The notes: generated by a model not told the origin, from the sequence alone. A stretch of 45,135 bases of DNA from Oscillospiraceae bacterium (GCA_009783555.1 WRDH01000022.1:1-45135), one strand, 5' to 3'. Shown: positions 34,129 to 43,019, counted from the first letter of the stretch. Numbers and translations: made by a program.

Positions 34129-35121
34129 CTATCTTAAAAAAGAAAATTCATAGCTTCTGACAAATCTATCCCAACCCATAGTACGTATTTCGTCTAAGGT
34201 ATGGAAAACTACAGGATGGTTTTGAGATATTTCAAATGCTCTAAATAAATCTTCATTCGGTGTTCGATAGATTTCTGTGCTAACAAACTTATCATCAATT
34301 AAAATATGGGTACTCTCTCTCACAATTTCTGCAATTGTAGCTAAACCATCTACCAACTCAATATAGTGATCAAATCGCTCTCCTGTCAAAGCATTAAAGA
34401 CAAAGAGCCCGGGAAAATCCGTACCGGGTGCATGTTTTAGATTACTCTCATATATACCTTGTGCTTCTTTCACTTCACCATCAATATATGTATACACATA
34501 CCAAACACTTATGAATGCTGCCCAACCTCCACTGTGAATAATCAACTCAGGAATACCATCATCATTAATATCATGTAATGAAAACTTTATTCCCCTTGAG
34601 TATTTATAAAAATCAAGAATATCAATATCTCTTACAATGTGGAACAACGCATATTCATGATAATAACCTTCATTATTAAAATAGAACTCCTCGCAATCAG
34701 GAAAGTATGTATACCTCGAATATAGGAACATCTCATCTAATATAAAATCCATATATGCTGTATACCAACTAGGTGCCAGAAAAGGTTCCGGTGTCGGTTT
34801 TGGTGACGGTGTTGGTGTCGGTCTTGTTGATTCCGGAGTCATCGAATATTGCATCTGACCGCCATTGTCATTTGAGATTGCTGATAAATGTACAGCAATT
34901 GCTATTGCTATAGCAATTGCCACAACAACCAACATTATAATGAACAGGGGTATATGTGGCTTATGAGTAAATTTACGATCTGCTTTATTTGCTACAGCCG
35001 TGGAATTAACAAATCTAAGCTGCTGCGTTTGTGCAGAACCCTTAACTTGCTTACCGCATGAAACGCAAAACCTGATGCTGCAATCGTCACCTAGATTTTT
35101 CCCACAACTCGTGCAAAACAT
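34129..35121 (-). CDS. membrane protein: N-terminal zinc ribbon, external domain
   Basis: About 330 residues from the ATG at 35121 (spacing from AAAGGA is better than for the ATG at 35130). The N-terminal zinc ribbon (MFCTSCGKN...FCVSCGKQV) precedes one helix with a striking IAIAIAIAVHL run, then a Pro/Thr-rich stalk (TPTPSPKPTPEP) and a ~230-residue external domain. Within it, HDINDDGIPELII resembles the D-x-N-x-D-G calcium-binding loop found in many extracellular Bacillota proteins. Ligand and function are unknown. It begins the minus-strand cluster. Confidence 0.7.
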   Translation of the reverse strand: MFCTSCGKNLGDDCSIRFCVSCGKQVKGSAQTQQLRFVNSTAVANKADRKFTHKPHIPLFIIMLVVVAIAIAIAIAVHLSAISNDNGGQMQYSMTPESTRPTPTPSPKPTPEPFLAPSWYTAYMDFILDEMFLYSRYTYFPDCEEFYFNNEGYYHEYALFHIVRDIDILDFYKYSRGIKFSLHDINDDGIPELIIHSGGWAAFISVWYVYTYIDGEVKEAQGIYESNLKHAPGTDFPGLFVFNALTGERFDHYIELVDGLATIAEIVRESTHILIDDKFVSTEIYRTPNEDLFRAFEISQNHPVVFHTLDEIRTMGWDRFVRSYEFSFLR

Positions 35122-35168
35122 ATTAAGCATTTCCTTTCATACTGATTGTTTGATTGTATTTAGTCAAT

Positions 35169-35375
35169 CTATCTAAAGGGACTTTCGGGTGAATATACGC
35201 TGCTTTCAAATCGATATCTGCCGGCTGCAACTTTTCTTCCATATTCCGGATTCGCTCTTATCCATGCTATATAAGCCTCTTTATCATGTGAACCCCTATT
35301 GCGCATTTGAAATATAAGAATTGGCATATCAGAAATAAACAATTTAATAGCAAGTTTTTGTTCTGCGTTAATGCG
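35169..35375 (-). pseudogene. C-terminal remnant of an unknown gene
   Basis: Open for 68 codons on the minus strand without a credible start. It reads NAEQKLAIKLFISDMP, then KEAYIAWIRANPEYGRKV and AAGRYRFESSVYSPES before TAG. The amino acid pattern looks protein-like and is cut by a stop at 35376-35378. I cannot name the family. Confidence 0.35.
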
Positions 35376-35389
35376 CTAAATGTTGGTAA

Positions 35390-35650
35390 GACCACACAAA
35401 AAGGCGCAGAGGGAGCATGTTGCCGAAGCATTAATGCTTTGCCTACTGCGCCAAAATACACTTCAGCGTTTGTGCGAATACCCGACAAACCAAAACTCAT
35501 CCTTGAAATACTCACTAAAAATGAGTATACTGAACCAAGTCGTGGCGGCGGAGAAATCCGTGTTTGTAGGCGTATGTTTTAAGCTATCCCTACATTCGCC
35601 GTGATGGTGTTCTAGCACCTCACGGTCGCTGCGACCAACTTTGTGTGGTC
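35390..35650. other. structured non-coding segment bounded by inverted repeats
   Basis: GACCACACAAA (35390-35400) and TTTGTGTGGTC (35640-35650) are an 11 bp inverted pair, 261 bp apart. Inside the left end GGCGCAG (35403) and CTGCGCC (about 35452) pair around the palindrome AAGCATTAATGCTT. This could be a small non-autonomous mobile element or a structured RNA. From 35651 to 36019 I see only AT-rich intergenic sequence. Confidence 0.4.
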
Positions 35651-36019
35651 ATTAAATGTGATAGTATCATAGTTTTCTCGGAAACACAAGCATATCAAGA
35701 CATAATTTCGATTAAATACTGAAAAGAACTATAAAGGATTTGCTTATCTGTCCGCAGATTTTTTCGTACTACCATCTAACGGAAAAACAATATTAACATA
35801 ACGCACCGAAATTAATTCTTATTCATTTTTGGAAACTGTCATATCAAGAAATCCGATAGTGTACGTCTCGGAAATTACTTTCTGCTTTTTCCTTTTATTA
35901 CACAAGATTTTTCTATCTCAATAATATCTTGTTCATTAAAAGAAAGAAAGTAACAACGTTGACACGTGTATAATTGATATGGTAAAATTCAGCACACTTT
36001 AATAGACGGAGAAAAGTCT

Positions 36020-36742
36020 ATGATTGTCTCAAAAATTCTTTCCTTATGTTTTATTGTAATATCTTTGTTATTACTAACTGCTTGTGGTGTTGTTGATATA
36101 GTAACTGAAGATTCTCCCGAGCCGGTGATTGAAGCACCACCTACTTCGGAGTCAATCCCCGAACCAACACCGGAAAGAAAACCGGCACCAACTTCGGAAA
36201 TAACACCATCGCCAACACCAACACCGATGCCTACGCAAACTCCGGAACCTACACCTGAAAAATCTCCGGAACCTACACCTGTAATAACCCCGGAACCTGA
36301 TGCTGTCGGATTTAAGTTTCCGTTTAGCTTTTCGTCAGTGGATTTGTATGGTAATACCATAACTGATGAGGATTTAGGTGAAAAGGAATTATTTTTTGCA
36401 TATCGATGGGCTGTCTGGTGAGGTGCCTGTGTACGTGGAATGCCCGGGTTGGCATTGATAACAAATGAATTCATCGACAGAGTTGGATTTGTGACAGTAC
36501 TCATCGGCATGGAGCGAGACAGAGATGAAGCTATTCGAATCACTGAGTCCGTAAATGCACAATTTCTAACCATTGATGAAAATGATAGCGTTTCTGAATC
36601 CCTTATTATATACTTCTCTTCCGGATTCATCCCGGAAACCATCCTTTTTGACCGAGATGGCAACATCGTTGAAAGTATTGTCGGCGGCAATGCTGATGTG
36701 TTTCGTGAAGCAATTATAAATGCTTTACCTGCAGTGGAATAA
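36020..36742 (+). CDS. TlpA-like thioredoxin lipoprotein, putative selenoprotein (UGAC)
   Basis: Reading through one TGA (36419-36421) gives a 240-residue protein. Signal peptide with lipobox LLLTAC (Cys22), a Pro/Glu/Thr stalk (about 30-95; repeated T-P-E-P), then a TlpA/thioredoxin domain: FSFSSVDLYGNTITDEDLG, LFFAYRWAVW, then U134-G-A-C137, VRGMPGLALI and ETILFDRDGNIVESIVGG. The TGA falls exactly at the first Cys of the WCxxC redox site, and Cys137 is intact. A SECIS-like hairpin follows the codon. The downstream CD1871A-type and polyferredoxin genes are typical partners of TlpA-like proteins in Clostridia. The expected role is thiol/disulfide or peroxide reduction outside the membrane. 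A plain nonsense mutation is the alternative. Confidence 0.82.
36419..36456 (+). promoter_or_regulatory. UGA codon and bacterial SECIS-like hairpin
   Basis: Seventeen bases after the TGA, AATGCC (36439-36444) pairs perfectly with GGCATT (36451-36456) around the loop CGGGTT. Stem length, a G in the first two loop positions, and 23 bases from UGA to loop all fit the known bacterial SECIS pattern read by SelB. Confidence 0.7.
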
Positions 36743-36769
36743 CATCACACAACATACAGAATGGAGCTT

Positions 36770-36907
36770 ATGAAAAATAAGATTATCAGCTATACTTTTC
36801 TCGCACTGGCATTATTAATTATCATCGTTGGATTAGCCCAAAGCGGTTATGTTGACACCATGCTAAGGGCTTCATTTATATGTTTGGAGTGTATCGGAAT
36901 TGGGTAA
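36770..36907 (+). CDS. CD1871A-family CXXC small membrane protein
   Basis: 45 residues: MKNKIISYTFLALALLII helix, then a short loop and the invariant-looking end ICLECIGIG. This is the pattern of the CD1871A family of small proteins with a C-terminal CxxC, found next to 4Fe-4S polyferredoxins and TlpA-like proteins. GGAG lies just upstream and the gene overlaps the next start by 8 bases. The CxxC may pass electrons between the membrane ferredoxin and the external thioredoxin; this is inferred. Confidence 0.85.
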   Translation: MKNKIISYTFLALALLIIIVGLAQSGYVDTMLRASFICLECIGIG

Positions 36908-37733
36908 ACGCAGACTTATTCAACTCATATCTGCGCTCTTGTATAATGCCAACCTCGTTGGTTTTGCGCGAGGCACCACATTCATGGGTAACACCAAAGG
37001 TTTATGTGTGCCCGGGCTAAATTGCCATTCTTGCCCTGCAGCAATCGCTGCCTGCCCTTTAGGCAGTTTTCAAACAGCGTTAGGCGATATAAGAACCAAG
37101 TTACCTCTCTATGTTACAGGCATCTTGGTTCTATTTGGTGTTTTATTGGGACGAGCGGTTTGTGCATTTCTCTGTCCTTTTGGACTTGTTCAGGATTTGT
37201 TGTATAAAATCCCTTCGCCTAAGCTGAAAAAAAGCACCGCTACTCGCCGGTTGTCCTTATTCAAGTACGCAGTCCTTTTAATTTTCGTAGTATATCTCCC
37301 CTTACATTTTCTGTGGGTGAGTGGTGTAAGTACTCCTGCTTTTTGTAAATATTTATGCCCGATGGGCACACTGCAGGCCGGGATTCCATTGGTGTTGGCA
37401 AATGAGAACTTACGGGCGATTACAGGCGTGTTGTTTCAATGGAGACTGCTATGGCTTGGAGGCATTCTTCTGGCTAGTGTTTTTATTTTTCGTCCATTTT
37501 GTCGTTTTCTTTGTCCCTTGGGGGCAATCTACTCTCTGTTCAACAAATACGCCTTTTTCGGTATAAAAGTAAACGTTCATCGTTGCACAGGATGCCGCTC
37601 CTGTACAAATTCATGCAAGTTGGATGCACATAAGATCAATGACCGTGAGTGTATCCGCTGTGGTGATTGCCGCCCGGAATGTGCGTATAAAGCTATAGTG
37701 TATAAACGAAAGGACATCAGAAACGAAGATTAA
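36900..37733 (+). CDS. membrane 4Fe-4S polyferredoxin (NapH/NosR-like)
   Basis: 277 residues, TTG start overlapping the previous gene. Several membrane helices carry paired Cys motifs CAFLCPFG, CKYLCPMG and CRFLCPLG, preceded by CVPGLNCHSCPAAIAACPLG. The C-terminus has two 4Fe-4S binding sites, CTGCRSCTNSC and CIRCGDCRPEC. This is the architecture of NapH/NosR/CcoG-type electron-transfer proteins. In this operon it probably brings low-potential electrons across the membrane to the TlpA-like selenoprotein. Confidence 0.92.
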   Translation: MGKRRLIQLISALLYNANLVGFARGTTFMGNTKGLCVPGLNCHSCPAAIAACPLGSFQTALGDIRTKLPLYVTGILVLFGVLLGRAVCAFLCPFGLVQDLLYKIPSPKLKKSTATRRLSLFKYAVLLIFVVYLPLHFLWVSGVSTPAFCKYLCPMGTLQAGIPLVLANENLRAITGVLFQWRLLWLGGILLASVFIFRPFCRFLCPLGAIYSLFNKYAFFGIKVNVHRCTGCRSCTNSCKLDAHKINDRECIRCGDCRPECAYKAIVYKRKDIRNED

Positions 37734-37788
37734 AATAATGAAATATTAAGAATAACCAATTTTATTTAATATTTGCTATGTGATATAC

Positions 37789-37816
37789 AAGACAGGGGGA
37801 CGGTTCATCTGTCTTA
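37789..37816 (+). repeat. REP-like element at the end of the ROK gene
   Basis: AAGACAGGGGGACGG through CATCTGTCTTA. The last bases include the stop codon of the minus-strand gene. Confidence 0.85.
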
Positions 37817-39175
37817 CGGCAGGGCTGCGGCTGCTATGCTCTGTCCTACTCGGCGGTTTTTTTCGTCGGGCAGATGTAAAGTAATACCCTTTATCTGCGG
37901 ATAATCTTCGCTTAGTACGGCTTCGGCTGTTGCTTTGATGAGGTCGCCGCCTGTGCCCGACATTACCCGGCCTAATAGAAGGACGTGGCGAAAATCATAA
38001 ATGTCGCGCCATAAAGCTAATGCATGACCTAAATAACATCCGATGCTTTTGTAGATATCTGATGTTTTTTCATCAGGCTGTTCTTGGACGAATTTCAGCT
38101 TTTCTGCCGGGGTCGCATCAGGCGGAAGCTCAATTCCTGCAACGGAGGCAAGCAACGCAACCGCATCCTGTGACATGTACTTGACTCCACAACCAAGGTC
38201 GCCGGACCACTCATCCCATGCACCGTCTTCTTTGCCGTCTACCGGGGCAAAGGCAAGCTCGTTCAAACGGCCGGTGATATTTCCTCCACCATCCACATAG
38301 CCGGCAGCCAGACTGGTTCCCATTGCTATTCCTAAAATATTGGTGTCCTTTAAGCTCATCGCCCCTGCAAGAGCGGAGACATCGCCATCATTGGCGACCA
38401 CAACAGGTACATCGCCGATTTCTATGGCAGCGTTGATATATATGTTTTTAACCACCCGCTCAAAATCATCGTCAGAAACCTTTAGAAAAAGTGATGCCAC
38501 CATCGTTCGGTTGTTTACATATATACCGGCAGAAGAAATGCCTATCGCATCGACTCGCGGCATTTTGGAAGCGGCTGTTTTAAATGCGGAGACAATTTCT
38601 TGATAATGATACCCGGGATCGGCGGTAACTTTCGGATGCCAGATGGTTTCTTCACTATACACAACTTCTCCGTTCACTACCGCGGAAACCTTGCGGTCAC
38701 TGCCTCCTGCATCGAAGCCAATCCTGCATCCGTTAAGGTCACGGTTTAACTGAACCGGAGTTTCACTCGAAAAAGGTTTTTCGTCATAACTTAATGCCAG
38801 AACTTCAAAGTCACTTTCGTAAACACGGCTCATAAACAAAGCATCAAATTCGCGCCTACCACCTGAACAGTAAGTGTTCTTAATGAAGTTCGCTATTTTT
38901 TCATCACCACAAATCGTGATACGAAATCCACCGATAGCCCACAGTAATAGTTTGACAATCCGCTCAACATAAAACTCATCGGCAGCATCGTGATTCCCAT
39001 CACTGATTATTTTTGTGTCATAAACATATTTTTGGGAATTTTCACGTTCAATCGAAATAGCGAGCGGCTTTCGCGCCAGCTCTAAATATGCGCGGTTAAA
39101 TGCGGCGATGGCGATAAAATCTTTATCTAAAGGGGGAGTATTTATAACATTAAGTTTAATATTCCTAAAAACCAT
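37814..39175 (-). CDS. ROK-like sugar kinase with N-terminal extension
   Basis: 453 residues. The kinase fold begins at about residue 150 with the phosphate-binding RIGFDAGGSDRKVSAV, followed by IGISSAG, VVVANDGDVSALAGA with the catalytic-type Asp, and MGTSLAAGYVDGGG, as in the ASKHA/ROK sugar kinase superfamily. The ~150 residues before it (MVFRNIKLN through VLALSYDEKP) form a separate domain I do not recognise. The usual ROK zinc-binding CxxCGxxGC motif is not visible, so it is a divergent member. Probably cytoplasmic phosphorylation of a hexose or amino sugar. No sugar operon partner is adjacent. Confidence 0.78.
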   Translation of the reverse strand: MVFRNIKLNVINTPPLDKDFIAIAAFNRAYLELARKPLAISIERENSQKYVYDTKIISDGNHDAADEFYVERIVKLLLWAIGGFRITICGDEKIANFIKNTYCSGGRREFDALFMSRVYESDFEVLALSYDEKPFSSETPVQLNRDLNGCRIGFDAGGSDRKVSAVVNGEVVYSEETIWHPKVTADPGYHYQEIVSAFKTAASKMPRVDAIGISSAGIYVNNRTMVASLFLKVSDDDFERVVKNIYINAAIEIGDVPVVVANDGDVSALAGAMSLKDTNILGIAMGTSLAAGYVDGGGNITGRLNELAFAPVDGKEDGAWDEWSGDLGCGVKYMSQDAVALLASVAGIELPPDATPAEKLKFVQEQPDEKTSDIYKSIGCYLGHALALWRDIYDFRHVLLLGRVMSGTGGDLIKATAEAVLSEDYPQIKGITLHLPDEKNRRVGQSIAAAALP

Positions 39176-39222
39176 GCTGATACCTTACCTTTCATTGTTG
39201 GCACACTACAAAGACAGGGTGA

Positions 39223-39330
39223 AAGACAGGGGGACGGTTCATCTGTCTTGTAATGCTCTCGTTTGAAAAGGGTTGCCGCTGATAGTGGTGGATGCTTTTA
39301 TCAAGACAGATGAACCGTCCCCTTGTCTTG
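39223..39330. repeat. inverted pair of REP-like elements (REPIN-like)
   Basis: Copy 39223-39250 (AAGACAGGGGGACGG form) faces copy 39302-39330 (CAAGACAGATGAACCG form) across 51 bp, so the transcript could fold into one long hairpin. An extra partial AAGACAGGG lies at 39211. The right copy encodes the C-terminus of the following minus-strand gene. Confidence 0.88.
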
Positions 39331-40587
39331 TCCCCTGTCCAGCAGTTTCTCGTTCTTGTGTTTCCAGTAGCGGGCGTAGCGATTTCTTCCCGGTATGTTT
39401 TGCCAGTCTTGTACATAAAACTCGTCGATCAGTGCTTGCTCTTGTTTGTTGGCGGTAGCGGATAATTCTATGAGTTCTGTATCGTCAACGGTGTCTGTGT
39501 TCATGATTTGCTCTTCTTGGCGGAGCCAATCCGCTTCAAGCTCATGAATCCTATCCCGTAATGCGTGTGCGTCGATTTTTCCTGCAATGATTGCACGGTG
39601 AATATGTTCCCGTTTTAGCCAATAGTCAAGGCTTGATGCCGGGTCAGTAAAAACAGGCGGCGAATCGGAGTTCCAAAAAACCGGCTTAAACGCGGAAATG
39701 CAGGGTGTCGAACAGCCTGTGCTCCATAGAGTAACCGGCTTGCTGGGTCGCAGCACCGCGATCATGCTCCCCGTTGTTTGATCTCCAACAAGACCTCCTG
39801 CGTGCATGCATACACTCGCTACGCTGCCGCGCTCAAACTCATGCCCGGCAAAGCCTTTTTCATGGGTTCTCAGTTTTTCCATAAGCTGCGCAGCGCCGGT
39901 CGTCGGGCACAGACCTTCCATGGCTTGGCTCCTGCGCTGTTTTGCTGCAGAAAAATGGGAATACACAGGTTCGGTGTAACGTTTGGCGAAATCCTCACCG
40001 GGCTTCACGCCTCCCTGTTCGTAATGGTTGCGCCCTATGCTCAGACGATTTGAGATTGCGTATTTATCCTCAATCTTCAGTACTGCATACTTCTTTCCGG
40101 ATGTCTCCAGAACGTAAGCTTCACGGGGATCGGCGGCAAGGAAGCTGTTGTCATAATAGAACTCTTTATCATATCCGCAATTCCCGCCCTGTCCATATGT
40201 TTCAAGTAATGAAATCATAACCTCTACCGCTGACGTTGCTGTGTCTGCCCGCTCCAGCGCGAGACGCAGGATATCCATACCTATCAGGGACGGATCGCCT
40301 TTTTTAGCCTTTGTAAAAACCGCTTCATTTCCGATGACAACGCGGTTTTCGTTTATGCCCATTTCCGCGCCCCATATCCATGACGGTTTATAAAGGATAG
40401 TTTCGCGGGTGTACTCTACTTGGGGGATGCTGATATATGTGCACCTTACAAGAGAGTCCGGTTCATGGTATCCTCCGGGTACTCGCAAGATCAAATGCGG
40501 TTCGTTCGCGCTGCGGTCGCTGTTTTTTGCAAAATAGGTCGTGTTGTCTTCACGCCAATTGGCTACGATGGCTAATGTATCACACAT
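39301..40587 (-). CDS. C69-family (PepD/secernin-like) N-terminal nucleophile hydrolase
   Basis: 428 residues from the ATG at 40587, which follows GGGGAGGAC; the frame continues 21 codons upstream into a TGATAAA-rich tract, but that would hide the nucleophile. With this start the protein begins M-Cys2-DTLAIVANW, then FAKNSDRSANEPHLI, the signature of dipeptidase family C69/secernins, where Cys2 is the catalytic N-terminal nucleophile. Further family features are GNEAVFTK and GNCGYDKEFYYDNSFLAADPREAYVLE. The last eight or so codons (QDKGTVHLS, stop TGA) come from the REP-like element at 39302-39330, so the natural end has been replaced. Confidence 0.88.
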   Translation of the reverse strand: MCDTLAIVANWREDNTTYFAKNSDRSANEPHLILRVPGGYHEPDSLVRCTYISIPQVEYTRETILYKPSWIWGAEMGINENRVVIGNEAVFTKAKKGDPSLIGMDILRLALERADTATSAVEVMISLLETYGQGGNCGYDKEFYYDNSFLAADPREAYVLETSGKKYAVLKIEDKYAISNRLSIGRNHYEQGGVKPGEDFAKRYTEPVYSHFSAAKQRRSQAMEGLCPTTGAAQLMEKLRTHEKGFAGHEFERGSVASVCMHAGGLVGDQTTGSMIAVLRPSKPVTLWSTGCSTPCISAFKPVFWNSDSPPVFTDPASSLDYWLKREHIHRAIIAGKIDAHALRDRIHELEADWLRQEEQIMNTDTVDDTELIELSATANKQEQALIDEFYVQDWQNIPGRNRYARYWKHKNEKLLDRGQDKGTVHLS

Positions 40588-40699
40588 AAAAAATGTCCTC
40601 CCCTTATAAAATGATAAATGATAAATAATAAATGATAGATAATAAGTCATAGTGTTCTAGCATAGGCAATTTGGCGTTGTCCAAGTTTACTGTGAATCA

Positions 40700-41782
40700 T
40701 TAGCCGTTAATTGATAATTGCACCAGGACAATAATGGATACAGATGCGGCTGCAAATATACCATAGACGAGCTTGTTCCATTGAAATACCCTGCCTCCGC
40801 CATATGACGTTGCCGGATCGAAGGGTATGCATCTGATTATTAACAGTATTGAAGCGATATACGAGACATATGTCAGAAATGGCGTAAAAGTGTCTGTAAT
40901 TATCGTGATTGCCGACAGGGCAAGCAGATAAGCCCATACAAAAATCGCATTTATCGCCATATCCCTCTTAAAATGCGGTGAATTCTCGTATTTATGGGGA
41001 TACCAGTTTCCGACTAAAGGGATAAAGCAGAAAACCTTGAACACAAGCATTGTAATTATACCTAATAAGCAGATGCCCGCTCCGCCTGCCACCAGCCTGA
41101 AGCGCCATTTATGCTTTGATAGCAGCGTACCTGTATATCCGGTCAAGACACAGCTCGAAAACACGAACAGCGATGCTGCTAAAAATGATAATCCATGTTC
41201 AATAACGAAAAGTAAAAAAGCGACAATAGAGAGATTGATTGTAATGTATGCGAGTATCTGCCCTGCACTGCTTGCGCTTTTTTCATAAATGAGGGTTTCT
41301 TCTCTACCCGGTAAAGCTATATAGCACTCATATCCAATCGATACGCCGTAAGTCGTAAGGAACATCTTTGCAATACCGGATAATCCCAAAAGTCTTGCCA
41401 GCTTAGGAAGACCGGCGCGCACAAATCCGCCATTTACGAATATTCCCCAAGATGCAATATTATCGTCTCTCACAATTGCCGCCAGAGCGTCACAGCCTTG
41501 CTCCCATAAAAAAATTACTGCATATTCATACAGTTGCTTCCCAACACCTTTTCCGTGTACGGATGGATCGACAAAGATAAAATCGATTGTACCAAGCTTC
41601 TTTTTGCCATATGTTGCTATCTTATAAAAGACCCCGCCAACGATCTTGTCGTCAAAAACAGCGACTATGCCGGTTTTTGGCTTCGGTATAAATGTCCCCT
41701 CCAAAAGCCCGAAAGCCTTTTTTGAAAGCACTAACGCCTCATGTGCTTCGGCATCCCTCATTTCACGTATCTCTAACTCCAT
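40700..41782 (-). CDS. GNAT acetyltransferase fused to a multi-helix membrane domain
   Basis: 360 residues. The first ~150 are a GNAT N-acetyltransferase: LGTIDFIFVDPSVHGKGVGKQLYEYA holds the acetyl-CoA loop (HGKGVG), and a GIFVNGGF segment closes the fold. From about residue 170 follow about six membrane helices with short loops, including FCFIPLVGNWYPHKYENSPHFKRD. Ribosome binding site AGAGG. Acceptor substrate unknown; the fusion suggests acetylation at the membrane. It is separated from the C69 gene by about 110 bp of AT-rich simple repeat. Confidence 0.82.
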   Translation of the reverse strand: MELEIREMRDAEAHEALVLSKKAFGLLEGTFIPKPKTGIVAVFDDKIVGGVFYKIATYGKKKLGTIDFIFVDPSVHGKGVGKQLYEYAVIFLWEQGCDALAAIVRDDNIASWGIFVNGGFVRAGLPKLARLLGLSGIAKMFLTTYGVSIGYECYIALPGREETLIYEKSASSAGQILAYITINLSIVAFLLFVIEHGLSFLAASLFVFSSCVLTGYTGTLLSKHKWRFRLVAGGAGICLLGIITMLVFKVFCFIPLVGNWYPHKYENSPHFKRDMAINAIFVWAYLLALSAITIITDTFTPFLTYVSYIASILLIIRCIPFDPATSYGGGRVFQWNKLVYGIFAAASVSIIVLVQLSING

Positions 41783-41824
41783 TACCTCTTTATCAAACCT
41801 TTCCCGGCGTCCCGCCTGATGTCA

Positions 41825-41920
41825 CAAGACAGGGGGACGGTTCATCTGTCTTGTTAGAAATACCTATACGTGATACCCGGTGCAATATCGACAAGACAGA
41901 TGAACCGTCCCCCTGTCTTG
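41825..41920. repeat. inverted pair of REP-like elements (REPIN-like)
   Basis: Full copy 41825-41853 and inverted full copy 41892-41920, 38 bp apart, between the GNAT fusion and the alkC-like gene. Their outer ends are CAAGACAG and CTGTCTTG. Confidence 0.92.
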
Positions 41921-41933
41921 GAACCCTGCCTTG

Positions 41934-43019
41934 CTAAACCGTTAACTCAAAGTCCAGCGTTCCGCGTTCGGTGCCGTTGACGATGAGTGTTATTGAGTGT
42001 GAACCGGGGTAGTGTTTTCTGGTGCTTAGATCTTCGAAGGAGTGCTTTTTGGAATACGCCTTCTTTTGATTCTCCGCAAACGATATTTCCGAGATTTGGA
42101 AAATTTTACGATTGCGTTTTCCGTTTGACTTTACGAAATCCACACCGTATTCAAGACGTACTTTTGTTGCCTCTTTTGTCGAGATATCGAATGAAAATGT
42201 GAACTCTTCACCAATCGCAACCGTATTTTTATCCAGTACAAAACCATGGGCATCAACAGAAGAAACATCGTGGAAGCCGAAGATCGCGAGTACATCACGG
42301 TTACCCTTCTTCAGTAATGTCCTGCACCCGTGCTTTACAATCCAATCCGTATACTCATGCTTGCCGTACCATCTCTTAGCCAGCTTCGCCACTAAATCAG
42401 GGTGTGTCTTTGAAATATCGTTGATATTATTTGCAACACTCTTACGGACATATGCCGACGGGTCTGTTTTTAGCTGCTCAAGTATCGGTAAAATCGGCGA
42501 CGGGTCTTTCTTAAAGCTGACAAGTGCCTGCCCCCAAGGCAGTGCGGGACGGCACCCTTCGCTTGACAACCTGCGGACATGCTCGTTTTCATGCTTTGAC
42601 CAAGCATACATCTGCTCCATCATGCGTTTTTCGTGTTTGATTATGAACGGACGCACTGCAAACTCCGAAGACGAATACTGCGTATATAACTCCATTGCCC
42701 GCATTGACAAATCCCAATTGACATCATCCTGACCGTACATTTCAACATAAGTCGGAAAACACAGCTTAAAGAAATCATCACATACCGCAATCGCTTTATC
42801 CATTATTCTGAGTGCCTCGCTGTAATCCTGCGGCAGGTACACCCTCATGTTGACAGTGACCTTCTTGCCCCTTGCCATCAACTCCAAATCATTCCATGTT
42901 TCATCAACTGTTGATTTAACAAACTCATCCACCGGAAACTCTTTATAAACGGATTGAATTGCCTTCGCAAACGCTGTAACCGTATCAAGATTCAACATAT
43001 TCTTCCATGCCTCTGCCAT
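41934..43019 (-). CDS. alkC: AlkC-type DNA alkylation repair glycosylase
   Basis: 361 residues. A HEAT-like helical repeat protein with the diagnostic stretch HVRRLSSEGCRPALPWG, then DPSPILPILEQLKTDPSAYVRKSVANNINDISKTHP, typical of the AlkC/AlkD superfamily that excises alkylated bases such as 3-methyladenine. The C-terminal ~100 residues (from about 255; LDKNTVAIGEEFTFSFDIS to TERGTLDFELTV) form a beta-sandwich, as in the longer AlkC proteins with an Ig-like domain. The start follows GGGAGGG. Monocistronic between REP-like clusters. Confidence 0.87.
   Translation of the reverse strand: MAEAWKNMLNLDTVTAFAKAIQSVYKEFPVDEFVKSTVDETWNDLELMARGKKVTVNMRVYLPQDYSEALRIMDKAIAVCDDFFKLCFPTYVEMYGQDDVNWDLSMRAMELYTQYSSSEFAVRPFIIKHEKRMMEQMYAWSKHENEHVRRLSSEGCRPALPWGQALVSFKKDPSPILPILEQLKTDPSAYVRKSVANNINDISKTHPDLVAKLAKRWYGKHEYTDWIVKHGCRTLLKKGNRDVLAIFGFHDVSSVDAHGFVLDKNTVAIGEEFTFSFDISTKEATKVRLEYGVDFVKSNGKRNRKIFQISEISFAENQKKAYSKKHSFEDLSTRKHYPGSHSITLIVNGTERGTLDFELTV

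Noticed and set aside
35307-35582. Open frame of 91 codons on the plus strand
   Set aside because: It covers the structured inverted-repeat segment and part of a better minus-strand remnant; no ribosome binding site or motif.
36419-36421. TGA as tryptophan (alternative genetic code) or simple stop
   Set aside because: Several genes here clearly end at TGA (945, 3830, 23526, 39301), so TGA is not a general Trp codon. A simple stop would cut a conserved thioredoxin domain exactly at its active-site Cys, and a SECIS-like hairpin follows.
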